Assembly (NCBI RefSeq): GCF_002099425.1
Contig: NW_018344058.1
Coordinates: forward strand, 124,001-188,000
Origin: Phascolarctos cinereus
Taxonomy: Eukaryota; Chordata; Mammalia; Diprotodontia; Phascolarctidae
Length of the DNA stretch: 64,000 bases
Direction: 5' to 3'
Position numbers and translations under genes: made by a program
The notes under the pieces: generated by a model
Told to the model about the DNA's origin: nothing
Database searches by the model: none
The model's input: only the letters and a program-made list of their open reading frames with translations
Part shown: positions 12,095-23,000 of the stretch, piece by piece
How positions within the stretch are numbered: position 1 is the stretch's first letter
Layout of the letters: each line of letters opens with the position of its first letter

Positions 12095-12345
12095 TCTGTC
12101 ATTGTGGATAATATGCCTCAGAGTGAGGAAAATCTGAATTCAAATCCACCTTCTGACAACACCTTACTATGCATGGAAGGGTCACTAAATCTCTCTACAA
12201 CTCAGTTTCCTCACCTGTAAAGTGGGTATGATCATACCTATGATACCTATCTCACAGAGCTTTTGTGAGGATCATTAGTTAATGTACGTAAAGCACTTTG
12301 CAAACTTTGAAGAGCTGTATACATGTCTGTTGTTACTATTACTAT
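12095..12345 (+). mobile_element. MIR-like SINE, nearly full length
   Basis: Diverged head, 'ctcagtttcctcacctgtaa', 'acctatctcacagagctttt', 'gtaaagcactttgcaaactt' and a TTACTATTA-type end. Confidence 0.75.
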
Positions 12346-12399
12346 ATAATTCAAAATACTGAAATTTAGAACATCTGAAATGATTTTCATTTTTCCCAC

Positions 12400-12910
12400 A
12401 ATACTTGTTTCTCCTTCTGACCTAACTTTTCACTGAGTCTCCCATGTTAGAAACTTTGTGACTCCTCTTTCTGTCTCCTCTCCCATATCCCATTTGGCGC
12501 AAGTTCTACTGATTCTATTTCCACAGTATTTCTTGTGTCTGTTTCCTCATTACTGTCACTGTCACCAGAATAGTGCAGTACCTCATCCATTTACCCAGAC
12601 TATTACAATCTGGTCCTAATTGATCTTCCCACTTCCATTCCCTTGTTCATCCCATCTATCCTTCACACTCTTCCCATAATCTTCAATGTGATTAGCTATC
12701 CGTGTCACTGCTCTGCCCAAAACCTTCAGTGACTCCCTTTTGTCTGTAAAGTCCAAACTTCTTTGCTAGGTATTCAAGGCTGGCATCATCCTACCCTTCT
12801 GGTCCTATTTATACCAATTTGCCTTCACATACTCCATGATACATCCCATCTGGATTGCTCACCATTCAGTGCTTTTATATATATTTAAGAGTTCCCAGCC
12901 TCCCCACCTT
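12400..12910 (+). mobile_element. L2 LINE 3' portion
   Basis: Shows the L2 3' order: 'tccacagtatttcttgtgtc', 'agactattacaatctggtcc', 'cactgctctgcccaaaacct', 'tcagtgactcccttttgtct', 'agtccaaacttctttgctag'. No usable reading frame remains. Confidence 0.75.
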
Positions 12911-12914
12911 GCCA

Positions 12915-13175
12915 TATAGAGATTGTACAGTAGATAGGGTGGTGGGCTTGGCATTTGGAAGACCTGAGTTCAAATCAGGCCTCAGATACTTACTAGCTAT
13001 GTAACTCTGGGTAAGTCACAACTTCAATTTACCTCAGATTTCTCAACTGTAAAATGGGGATGATAACAGCACCTACCTCCCAGAGTTTTTGTAAGGATAA
13101 AATGAGATAGTAATTGTATTGTGCTTTGCGTAGTGCCTAGCACATAGTAAGTTCTATATAAATCTTAGTAGTAAT
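12915..13175 (+). mobile_element. MIR/THER-type SINE, copy 1 of a head-to-tail pair
   Basis: Runs from 'tggtgggcttggcatttgga' through 'gagttcaaatcaggcctcag', 'tctcaactgtaaaatgggga' to 'agtgcctagcacatagtaag'. Confidence 0.82.
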
Positions 13176-13375
13176 CATTACTAGCTGTGTGACCCTGGAC
13201 AAATCACTTAACTTCAATTTACTTCAGATTTCTCAATTATAAAAAATAGGCATAATAATAGCACCTACCTTGTTGTGAAGTGGTTGTGAAGATCAAATGA
13301 GATGATAATTATAAAGCACAGCACAGTGCCTGGCACATAGTAAACACAATATAAATAATAGCTATTATATGTAGC
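13176..13375 (+). mobile_element. MIR/THER-type SINE, copy 2 of a head-to-tail pair
   Basis: Begins inside the element at 'tactagctgtgtgaccctgg' directly after copy 1 and runs to 'cagtgcctggcacatagtaa' and 'ataatagctatta'. It shares the subfamily-like 'cttcaatttac-tcagatttctcaa' with copy 1. Confidence 0.82.
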
Positions 13376-13466
13376 AAATATTTGCATGTTACCACGTTGT
13401 CTACAAGTCTGAGGAAAGTTTTGTATTTTTTGGCTTTATTGGGGCTGTTTGTTTTAAGAACTTCTT

Positions 13467-13627
13467 TCTGTCTCTTTTTTTTTTGCTTTTTTTTTTTTTT
13501 TGCTTTTTGGTGAGGCAATTGGGATTAACTGAGTTAGTAAGTGTCAAGTGTCTGAGGCTGGATTTGAACTCAGGTCCTCCTGACTCCAAAGCCGGAATTC
13601 TAGCTGCTGTGACACCTAGCTGCCCCT
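13467..13627 (-). mobile_element. WSINE1-type SINE, antisense
   Basis: A long T-rich tail, 'gtgaggcaattgggattaac', 'ctcaggtcctcctgactcca', ending 'cacctagctgcccc'. The flanks AAGAACTTCTT (13456-13466) and AAAAACTTCTC (from 13629) look like a slightly decayed target duplication. Confidence 0.88.
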
Positions 13628-14077
13628 AAAAAACTTCTCTTAAAGAAAACAGGTTAAAAACTAATTTGGTCCTTCAAGTGTTTGAAATATTAAGATATAC
13701 TTTTGCTTCTGGAAAATTGAGAGATTAACTATGCTGCAAAAACTATTTAATAAATTAATAGGTCTACTCTGAGAAGAGAAGGAGAATATGTACAAATGAT
13801 TAATGATAATGTCATGAAACAATTTCAAAGCTGCTACTCTGCTCATTTCACTTTGCATCTGTTCACATAAGTTTTTGAAGTTCTTCATATTTTTTCTTAC
13901 TTCATCATACTCAACAATGGATATTGCTGCATATTGCTGAAGTTATCATCAGGGTGGACTGTTGTTACTTTGCTTATGCTCAGTATCCTAAGGCAAGATA
14001 ATCTGTGAAATTACGTTTCTTCTTGTCTTTGTGAGCACAACAAAGCCATCTCTGACAGCAATTTTATTTTTCTCCCA

Positions 14078-14195
14078 AGAAGCACTTATGAAGCACCAAC
14101 TATGTTGCCAGACACTTTGCTAGGAGTTAGGGCTATAAATACAAATGAAACAATTGCTATTCTCGAGTCCCAGGGGATGCTTTCAAGATGCCTTT
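14078..14195 (-). mobile_element. L2-like 3' end, antisense
   Basis: 'agcacttatgaagcaccaac', 'ttgccagacactttgctagg', 'gctataaatacaaatgaaac', 'gagtcccaggggatgctttc'. Confidence 0.65.
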
Positions 14196-14498
14196 CAGTG
14201 AGCTACAGTTCTTAGTCTTGTGGCTTAATTAAGAGGGAAATTTAATGTGGATGTGGTTCAATTCCTCTGGTAATATGTCAACCTGCTGGCCATTGGAGAC
14301 ATTCCTTCTTTCCAGTTTCATTTATAGCGATAATGAGCTAATCTGGCCTGGCTGGATCCTGAATTAAGCTATCTGCAAGCTCATTTTCTTCTCAGCCACC
14401 TGCCATTGCTTTATGCCTTGATGATGTTACACCATCATTCTCCTCTATGTTTTGCAAATGAGATCTGAGCAAATTTTGCCCTTGGTTTCAGTGTTCTT

Positions 14499-14754
14499 AT
14501 GGGGCAGCTAGGTGGGCACAGTGGATAGAGGGCTGAGCCTGGAATCAAGAAGACCTGAGTTCAAATCCAACATCAGACACTTACTAGCTATGTGACCCTG
14601 GTCAAGTCACTTAACCCTGTTTGCCCCAGTTTCCTCATCTATAAAATGAGCTAGAGAAGGAAATGGCAAACCACTTCAGTATCTTTGCCGAGAAAACCAC
14701 AAATGAGGTCATCAAAAAGTCAGTCACAACTGAAAAAACTACTGAACCAGAAAG
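14499..14754 (+). mobile_element. MAR1 SINE with target duplication
   Basis: A full head (ggggcagctaggtgggcac), 'cttactagctatgtgaccct', 'ggcaaaccacttcagtatct' and the RTE tail. The flanks CAGTGTTCTT (14489-14498) and CAGCGTTCTT (14755-14764) differ by one base. Confidence 0.92.
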
Positions 14755-15210
14755 CAGCGTTCTTGGTTTGTCAAGGGATAGAATTGTACTGGGTTGGCTA
14801 GTGTCTGGGCTCCTCCAGTTTCCTTATTGTGCCACCTGTTTTGTATCAGTTAAACTTCTCTAAGAAATGGTGAGAGAGTCAAAGACTTGATTCTTATCTA
14901 TTTTCTACTTGTGGGAATCAAGAACTTGTTTAAGCAGGTCAGACTGAAGCTGTTGTAATTAAATTCAATGTCTTTTTTATTTTTATAGTTTATTGTTTAT
15001 TTTCATTGGCTGTGACTAGCCAATAATCTGTTTATATACACACAGCTGAATCCAAAATTACTGCAAAGTCTATAACTGGTCATTTACTAGTAAGATATTG
15101 ATTGTCAATTTCATTTGTTACTGTCATGTAGTGCTAGACATACAGTTAGTATGTGTCAGAAGCATAACTACAACATACATTTTCCTGCCTTTGAGACTGG
15201 CTTAATTCAT

Positions 15211-15211
<1 letters not shown>

Positions 15212-15247
<36 letters not shown>
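15212..15247. repeat. (CA)n microsatellite
   Basis: About 18 uninterrupted CA units, followed by a TA-rich stretch to about 15330. Confidence 0.97.
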
Positions 15248-15248
<1 letters not shown>

Positions 15249-15334
15249 GATTACCTCTTTATATGATATATATATATATTTGTATGATCACATATACATA
15301 TATGGGTATGTATATATAGATGCAGATATATAAA

Positions 15335-15470
15335 ATCCCCCTCTGCAAGTTAGTCTCTCAGTGTTCCAGGGCAATCTTCTAAGGCTATGAGGAACAAGTT
15401 CTGATATACATTGATACAGTGAGTTTCTTCATCAGGAGCTCTCCATGCCAATGAAGTCATAAGTCTACTC
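15335..15470 (+). mobile_element. CORE-SINE 3' part, degraded
   Basis: 'ctctcagtgttccagggcaa', 'tatacattgatacagtgagt', 'ctccatgccaatgaagtcat' match the right half of the copies at 4025, 21590 and 60180. Confidence 0.55.
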
Positions 15471-17239
15471 CAAAAATAAAAATTAGAAAGGCATACGATA
15501 TAGAAGATTTTGTGATTTTGGAAAAAATAAGGAATTCCAAGGTTCCTAGAATAATGTTTCTGCAAGCACAATCCAGATGGGCAGTCTGTGAGTGTCCTTC
15601 AGGGTGGCTACTCAAATATAAGGGGAAAATATGCTGGTGTCTCGGCCAGTAGAGGGACAACAGAACAGTTGGGACTTATACTAATGAATGGGTAAGAGAG
15701 GGTTGTTTACTTGGAGTTACTGCACTGCTTGGAAACTCAAGAACAACATAGGACAACAGGAAACAGTCACTACTTCAAGTTCAAGTTTGAATGAAAAATG
15801 AAAGTGTTGAAGCCCATCATCTGTCTCCTTTGGATTTAAGAAAAGTAGAGTGCCAATAAGTACAGGGAAGGGGAATACAAGGAGAAGAACCTCAAAAAGA
15901 GATCCCATCTGACCTTGGCACTCTTGTCCCCTCCTCCTTGAGGCTGTACCACTTTGTCTCCCTGACTGTATATTTATGCTTCTTCTTTCCCTCCTGCAGC
16001 TGCTGAAAATGGCCAGGGTCAGATAGATGAGTGATGAGGTTGGTCCCAGGCATGGTTTGTGTCTCCCGGAAACTGTATTTGGGGGATGATCAGGTCAGTG
16101 AGATGTTCACATTTCAGAAGATTACCAGAGAGAATGCTAGCCTTGTCCTTCCTAATATGTAGTATAATACCGATTTCTTAAAAAAAAAATAAGAATGATA
16201 ACTCAGAAATAATTTTATTCTCTTTAGTTCAAAAGACTAACTCCAAAACCTGGATTGTTTTAGTTCAACATGCTGACTTTCCCTTTGCTTAATGGTCTGT
16301 CACAATTATAACATTAATAGTATTAAGGGTGTAACTTTTGCTAGGGAGTGGAGGGGAGCTAGACATAAAAGAATCTTTTTTATTGGGCATACTTGGCAAC
16401 AGTAGATCATAGAGCATCAAATGTTTTAGCTTTTCCCACTCATAATATTTCCATAAAAATCATAAACTTATTTCATTGGAAATATTCTTCAATCCAGATT
16501 TAGATATGATAGGAATATCTCATGCCTTTTACACTATATATTTCAAAGTGCCAGTTTGATATATCATTCTACTGTATCTGGAAACATTAAAGTACTATAT
16601 AACATTAATTATCCTATTTTTATTTGTTTAGTCACAAAAGCTTACCCATTTCTATGCTGTGACATAAATAGCCTATTTGAAAACTAATTTTTTTCTAAAA
16701 ATAAAATTATTTATATCAAAGGACATCTGAGTTTGAGAGGAAACTACTTTTAAAAACTACATTTGTTAAACTCATAATAATTCCAGACATAACAGTACAG
16801 GAATTAATTGCTTAATTACTGAATACAACTCAGAATCTCTTGAACTATATTATCCTGTGTTATAATTAGCAAAGAGAGCTATCTGTTACTCATTACTTCC
16901 CTATATTAAATAATTTTCTAAGTTATCACTCCGATGAAATTCAGATTTTTTTCTTATTAGGATTTTGGTTCCTAACTTGTTGTTTTAGTATATTTATTTT
17001 TAACAGGACGCTACACTCTCTGTAGCGTCTGACCTGTCTGACCACTCTAAATATCCCTTACTTAGTCATTATTTCATAGCTCATAACTATGGGAATACAA
17101 CAAAGCTTTGTCATGGGTGCTCTTGTCTTTCCTCTATACTCTTCATTTGGTGATGTTATCATTTCCAGTCGGCCTAATTATCAGCTAGATACAAATGAAT
17201 TCTAGATCTCTCAGAGAAGCTGCATGAACAGAAAAAAGA

Positions 17240-17394
17240 GCAACACATTTGAAGTCATGGTCCCTGGGTTCAACTCTCACCTTTGCCATTTGCTACCTGT
17301 GTGACCTCGGCAGGTCCCTTAACCACTTAATTTCTAATCATTAAAATGAGAGAATTAAAATAAATAACTTCCAAGGACCCTTTCAGTGCCCTCT
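17240..17394 (+). mobile_element. MIR-like SINE
   Basis: 'gaagtcatggtccctgggtt', 'ctacctgtgtgacctcggca', 'cttccaaggaccctttcagt'. It ends in a short (GATA)n tract. Confidence 0.65.
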
Positions 17395-17419
17395 AGATAG
17401 ATAGATAGATAGATAGATA
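17395..17419. repeat. (GATA)n microsatellite
   Basis: Six GATA units at the 3' edge of a MIR-like SINE. Confidence 0.95.
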
Positions 17420-17516
17420 ATGTGTAAATATTATATATATACACACGCATATATAATCATGTGATCTGGTACATGGAGCTTCAGTCACTCTACTAAGCTC
17501 TAAACCCACATCACCA

Positions 17517-18075
17517 ACAGCTTATTGGCTATTTCAACCTGGATACTTCATTGACATCTCAAACTCACCATGTACAGAAGAGATTTCATCTTTCTTCTAA
17601 AAGCCACCTCTTAGGGGCAGCTACATGGTGCAGTGGATAGAGCACTGGCCTTGAATTCAGGAAGACCTGAGTTCAAATCCAGCTTCGGACACTTGACACT
17701 TACTAGCTGTGTGACCCTAGACAAGTCACTTCACCCGATTGCCCTGCAAAAAATAAATAAATAAAATAAGAGCCACCTCTCTTCTGAACTTCTATATATC
17801 TGTCAGTGGAAGCAAAGTCCTTTCAGTCTTCCAGGTTTATGACTTCAGTGTTATCCTTCTCACCCTTCCCTAAACTCATATATCCTGTCACTTGCCAAAT
17901 CTTGCCTTTTCTATCTCCACAATATCTCTCAAATCTATCCCTTTCTCACCACTCGCACAGCCATTTCCATACTCTACCTCTACTGCTGTCACTCAGAAAC
18001 TTCTCCTATGAGGTTCATTCAATCCAAATTTATCACTCAATACAGAATTTCTTGGCTGTTATCCACAAACTCTAG
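17517..18075 (+). mobile_element. L2 LINE 3' portion split by a WSINE1-type SINE
   Basis: 'tgacatctcaaactcaccat' and 'atttcatctttcttctaaaa' match the L2 3' region; after the SINE it goes on with 'ttcagtgttatccttctcac', 'cacttgccaaatcttgcc' and 'tctctcaaatctatcccttt'. The open frame here is only LINE remnant. Confidence 0.7.
17612..17770 (+). mobile_element. WSINE1-type SINE inside L2, perfect target duplication
   Basis: Runs from 'ggggcagctacatggtgcag' to 'ttgccctgcaaaaaataaat'. The flanking AGCCACCTCT at 17602-17611 and 17771-17780 is identical, and both copies lie in L2 sequence. Confidence 0.93.
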
Positions 18076-18109
18076 GGATATTGTCCCTCCTTTCTCAGTG
18101 AGTTAAGTG

Positions 18110-20470
18110 CCTGTCTCACAGTCTTCCTTTCCATAACAAGTCCTTCTCTCGTTCTAGGGGATTTCAACATACATGTTTATATTCCTTCAAAAACTCTAAT
18201 CTCCCAGTTCCTCCATGTTTTCCACATCTCTTGATCTGCTCCTCCACTCTATCTCAGCTACTCTTGACCCTACTATCACTCACAGGTCTTCTACTTCCAT
18301 GTTCAAGAACTCTAAATTTTCTTTATCTGATCAAAACCTTTTAACTTTCCATCTCTCCCCATGCTTCACTCTTCCTGAATATATTATGCCCTTCTTAACT
18401 CATCCCTCCATTCCTCAGTAATATCCCAAGTTATTACCCATGGTCCCTGTATGTGCTCTCCTCCCTTCCCAATTTTGACCCCTTGGTGCTGCAGTTTAAC
18501 TCTACACCATCCTCTCTCTACCCTTAAATTCCTTGTCTGATCACTGGGTTATTCACATCATCTGCCTCCTTCACCCCTACTCACCATACTGCTGAATGGA
18601 ACTGGAAGAAATCACCAAACCACACTAGCTAATAAATTTAGACTAGATAATATAAACTGAGCCCTTATTTTATAGCAAGGAAATCCCATTACACTTTCCT
18701 AACTGATTCTCCATACTATTCATCACAGCAACTTCAAACCCTTTCTTCTCCCTTCAAAGCTTCCATGGGCCACTCCCTTTTCCTGCTTCCTGCTTAAGAC
18801 CTCACCATATACTTCAATGAAAAAAAAGAAAGACATCCATTGAGAGTTCCCTCTTCCCTCTCCCCATACTCACCTCCTTTTCATTTGACATTGCCCCCAC
18901 TAGCTTCTCCTTCATTTCAATCTCTGAAGATGAGATGACCCTTCTGCTTGACAAGGTAAACCTTCATTTTATCCTATTATATCCTCGATTCCAGCAGACT
19001 GCTCTCACAATCATACCCAATCTTTCATCCTCAGTCTCTCTCCTTTAGGGGGTGGGGGTGGGCACTTAGTACATGCTTATTGAATAGAATAAAATATAGT
19101 TGCATATTATTACATCTATCCAAAGTTACAAATGATCTGTTAATTGAAAATTCCAAAGGCCTCTTCTTGATCTTCATAATTCCCTGTAGAATTTGAAACT
19201 GTTGACTATCCTCTCTTGTATAATCTCTTCTCTGGGTTTTCATAACACTGTCCTTTCTTGGTCATCCTCCTACCTGTACCACCACTTTTTTGCTGGATCT
19301 TCAGATCGTGCCCACTAAGTATGAGTATCACCCAAGGCTCTATCTTGTGCCTTCTTCTTTTGTCTAGGTCTTCCATCTCCAAACCAGGCGTTCTTAACTT
19401 GGGATAAATGAACTTTTTTGAAAATATATTTTTATAACTGTATTTCAATATAATTGGTTTCCTTTGTGATTCTATGTATCATATTTTATGCATTTAAAAA
19501 CATCAACCTGAGAAGAGATTCATAGGCTTCATCAGACTGCTAAAGGAGCCCATAACACAAAAAGGCTTGAGAACCCCTGCTATGTACTCCCTCATTTGGT
19601 GATTTCATGAGCACCAATGTGTTCAACTATAATCTCTATACAAATGATTCCAAGATCTAGTCCTCGTCTCTCTTCTGAGTTCCAGTCCCACACAACAACA
19701 TTTTAAACTGTGTACCACAAACATCTCAAACTCAACATGTCCAAGGTAGAATTCATTATCATTCCCCTGAAACCTTCCCTTCTTTTGGACTTTAATATTG
19801 TTAAAAGCAACAGTCAACCAAGATCACAATCTTAGTGTCATCATCAAGACCTCTCTCTTGCTCTTCACTGATCACTAGATCATCATTATGGAGATACTGA
19901 TCTCCATAATGAATCTGTTGCCAAACCTTGTTATTTCTTTCTCTACAACATTTCTTATATAAGCCCCCTTCTATCCACTTACACAGCTGCCACCCTTATT
20001 AACCTCCTCATTGCTCTGACATCAGAACAATTTTCCCCATTACTATATTTGATCAAATAAAGCACCATTAGAAGATTTCTCTTTCACTCAAAAATAAAAA
20101 TTGAAATGAGAATTCATTTGTGAATTTTAAAAGATAAAGATTTCTATTTGGACAATACTTCTCATTTACAGTATTGCAATAGCTTCCTAACTGGTCTGCA
20201 TGTCTCAAGTCTCTTACTGCTTCAATCTATCTTCCACACAGCAGTCCCAATGATTTCCATAAATCATTTTGACCATGTAACACCTATCTACCCACTCACT
20301 CAATAAACTCTGGTGGCTCCCTATTGCCTCCAGAATAAAATACGAAACCGCTTTCTGGCAGTTAAGGCTCTTCACAACCTGATCCTTCCTGCCTTTACAA
20401 TCTTGTTGCATTCTATTCCTTTTTGCACACTCTATAATCAGCCACATTGGCCTACTTACTATCCTTACTG
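18110..20470 (+). mobile_element. Decayed L2/CR1-clade LINE with endonuclease and RT remnants
   Basis: The region reads like ORF2 of an L2/CR1-clade LINE with many stops and shifts. Around 18150-18185 it translates as LGDFNIHV, a conserved endonuclease motif. Around 18930-19380 are RT pieces ('acaaatgatctgttaattga', 'gaaactgttgactatcctct', 'cacccaaggctctatcttgt'). After a hAT insertion it continues with 'cataatctctatacaaatgattcc'-like sequence, where the RT active-site motif YADD is now YTND. Then follow 'catctcaaactcaacatgtc' (about 19720), 'tattgcaatagcttcctaac' (about 20170) and 'ctctggtggctccctattgc' (about 20310). Other interruptions lie near 19050-19110 and 20045-20155. It cannot move. 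Confidence 0.78.
19385..19579. mobile_element. Non-autonomous hAT DNA transposon (MER5/Charlie-like MITE)
   Basis: The 195-base element starts CAGGCGTTCTTAAC and ends GCTTGAGAACCCCTG, imperfect terminal inverted repeats of the CAGGGGTTCTTAACC type found in hAT elements. It interrupts LINE RT sequence. The 8-base flanks (ctccaaac, ctatgtac) match at only half the positions, so the duplication is unclear. No coding content. Confidence 0.75.
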
Positions 20471-20788
20471 GATTTGCTACATATAAATGACGCTTAGTTC
20501 CTAGTAATTACTCTGAGAAGACTTAAAGAAAATTAGTATAAGAAATCAACACAAAAGCACTTGCCCTCTGTTTGCTTGAGGTGGAGGGATTTTTATTTTA
20601 TCATTTTTAGGACTGGAGGGTCAAATGCAATTCGTAGTTAAATCAGGACATGCCTGTGCTCTTTTATTCATTTGGATCCTAGGCAAGCAGCTGGGGAAAA
20701 AATCACAAATGCTTTTAAATTGGACCCTTTGAGAAAACAGGAGGTGATCAAAGAATCAACTTGCAGAGGGAGGGAGAAAGGAGGGAAA

Positions 20789-20791
<3 letters not shown>

Positions 20792-20876
<85 letters not shown>
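20792..20876. repeat. (GA)n microsatellite
   Basis: About 42 uninterrupted GA units after a purine-rich lead-in. Confidence 0.98.
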
Positions 20877-20879
<3 letters not shown>

Positions 20880-21587
20880 TCTAGTTATCTGAATCCTAAA
20901 GTGATTCCTGTATCAGTATAACAAGGGTAAAAAGATATCTTTGTAGGAATGTTGCCATCTGAAGTTATTATTCAAACTCAATTCCAGACAAAAGGGAAGA
21001 GGAAGAATAGAATGTGAGGAGACAGGGAAACTTAACAGCTTCACTGACAGAGAATTCACGGTACCATTTTCAACTAGGAGGCAGTGAGCCAGAGGAGGGG
21101 AAAGAACTAGCTTCTCACCTAAAACTATTCCATTTCAATTCAGTCACAGAGTTTAATTAGAAAAGCATGGAAGTTGGTGTATCTTGCCTGAAGACTTACC
21201 TAAAGGCCCAATTCCATATCTTCCATTAGTGCCACAATATAAATCAAATAGAAATCTTTATCTTTTTAAACTTAAAAATGGATTATCATTTTAATTTTCT
21301 ATTTTTGAGTAGAAGGAGAATTTAAATCTTTAAATGATGCTTTTTTATCAAATACAGTAATGGGGGGGAGTTGTTCTGCCATCAGAGTAATAGGGAAATT
21401 AACATGGGATGTAAAGAAATTATTATATTGTGGAATGGAATATAGAATTATACTGTTTTGCTTACTCTGTACTTTCTCCTTCTGTAGCTGTATTGAAATA
21501 TTTAACTGAAGATTCTAGGCTCTCTGTGTTTGCCTTGAATATGTTATGTTTCACAGTCACATTATCTATTTGGCTCTATTTGACTGA

Positions 21588-21812
21588 AAGGCAGCATGGT
21601 ACAATGGTAAGAGATATGGCCTCAAAGCCAGTAAAACCTGAATTCAAGTCCTGATCCTGCCTGATAGTGTGATCCTGGGCAGGACTCTAATCTCATCTAG
21701 GCAGCTCTTTGTAAGTAGCAGAAAAGGTGACAATCTGCATTGATAGAGGGAATTTCCTCTTCTGGGAGTTCCCTATCCCAATGAAATCACAGATCTAGTA
21801 CCAATCCTACTT
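21588..21812 (+). mobile_element. CORE-SINE (MIR/THER-like)
   Basis: 'aggcagcatggtacaatggt', 'aaacctgaattcaagtcctg', 'tctgcattgatagagggaat', 'ttccctatcccaatgaaatc'. This is one of the better copies of this family in the window. Confidence 0.7.
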
Positions 21813-22784
21813 GACTATTGGGTTAAATGATGGGAATTACTCTTGTAATATATTTGGTAGATACTTGGCTTGAATAAGCTAGCACTGGATGCAGTCAGGT
21901 AAATAATGTCTTGAAAGTATAATTCATTCTTTCCCTCTCTCAGCCTATTTATTGAATAATCATTGGGTGTTATACAATACTCTATTACATGTTACAAGTT
22001 AAAATTACATGGAAAATCTCTATGATACTTTCATTTCTCTAAGAATAATTAAGATTACAAGCTACCTATGCTTTCTCATGCTGTATAATTCTTGTCTGTG
22101 TTCTCACATAAATCTTCCATATAAAAGCTATTCAATGTGCTGTAGGCCTTTCTCCAGGTCTTTAACAATCTATGGGTACCCATGCAGCACTCAAGATGCC
22201 CATCTGTTATGTTTTGCTGCAGCAACTCTCTATGCAAAGATCTAAAACTCTAAATAGATGAGATGGTGTAACATCTTGCAAATGAAAACACATGCAGCTA
22301 TTAAGCATGTGTCCACACTGATTGGGATTGATGGTATGTTCAGAACAATTTCTACTTTTTTGGAAAAAAAGCTTCATGAATGTGTTTAAGGGGTATTCAG
22401 ATATGGTTTACTGGATGGGAAGAAAGGAGTTGCTCTAGTTATGTGGGTGCCCAATGTTAGAGACAGGGAATATGAAGAAGGCTCACCCTGTCCTGTTTAA
22501 TGAGTGACTTGTGTCACCCACGTGGAGTCTAAGCAGATTCTAGGAATCCTTCACTTAACTCATGGATCATCTTTCCACCTGCCACCTTATCACTGAATGC
22601 ACACACTTCACCTCTCCCATCCATTTTCTTTTCCAGTTATGGAACTATAATCAAATTAATAGTGCCATGGATACTGGAAAAGGTGTGTCGATCTATTCCC
22701 CTGAGGATCCCCTCATGATTCCTGTAATATTCAAAACCAAAATTTCCCTCCTTGGCCACCACTTTCCTATAAGTTTTACTTATA

Positions 22785-22902
22785 CTCTTAAGAGTCTTGA
22801 GAGCAAAGACTGTCTTTGCTTTTATATTTTTCTTCTTAGAATTTAGCACAATGATTGGCATATAATAAGTGCTAAATAAATGCATTTTACTCATTCACTT
22901 AG
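22785..22902 (+). mobile_element. L2 3' end
   Basis: 'cttgagagcaaagactgtct', 'gaatttagcacaatgattgg', 'catataataagtgctaaata' form the usual L2 3' terminus. Confidence 0.75.
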
Positions 22903-22927
22903 AGCAGGGAATTCATGAGCCAAAGTC

Positions 22928-23000
22928 AGTCAGTCAATAAGCATTTATTAAACACTTACTTTGTGCCAGGCACTGTAACCAAGTGTGAATAAAATAAGAA
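22928..23000 (-). mobile_element. L2-like 3' end, antisense
   Basis: 'gtcagtcagtcaataagcat', 'ttattaaacacttactttgt', 'gccaggcactgtaacc'. It faces the sense L2 end at 22785-22902. Confidence 0.7.

Noticed and set aside
14499-14600. tRNA-like head of MAR1, WSINE1-type and MIR SINEs
   Set aside because: These are tRNA-derived SINE promoters with decayed A and B boxes, not tRNA genes.
17806-18421. Two + strand ORFs rich in Ser, Leu and Pro
   Set aside because: They lie in L2/CR1-clade LINE remnants and are broken by stops; no host gene.
20672-20884. ORF with Arg-Glu repeats
   Set aside because: Translation of the (GA)n microsatellite.
22562-22894. Overlapping 94- and 85-residue ORFs
   Set aside because: Their 3' part runs into an L2 3' end; chance open frames.
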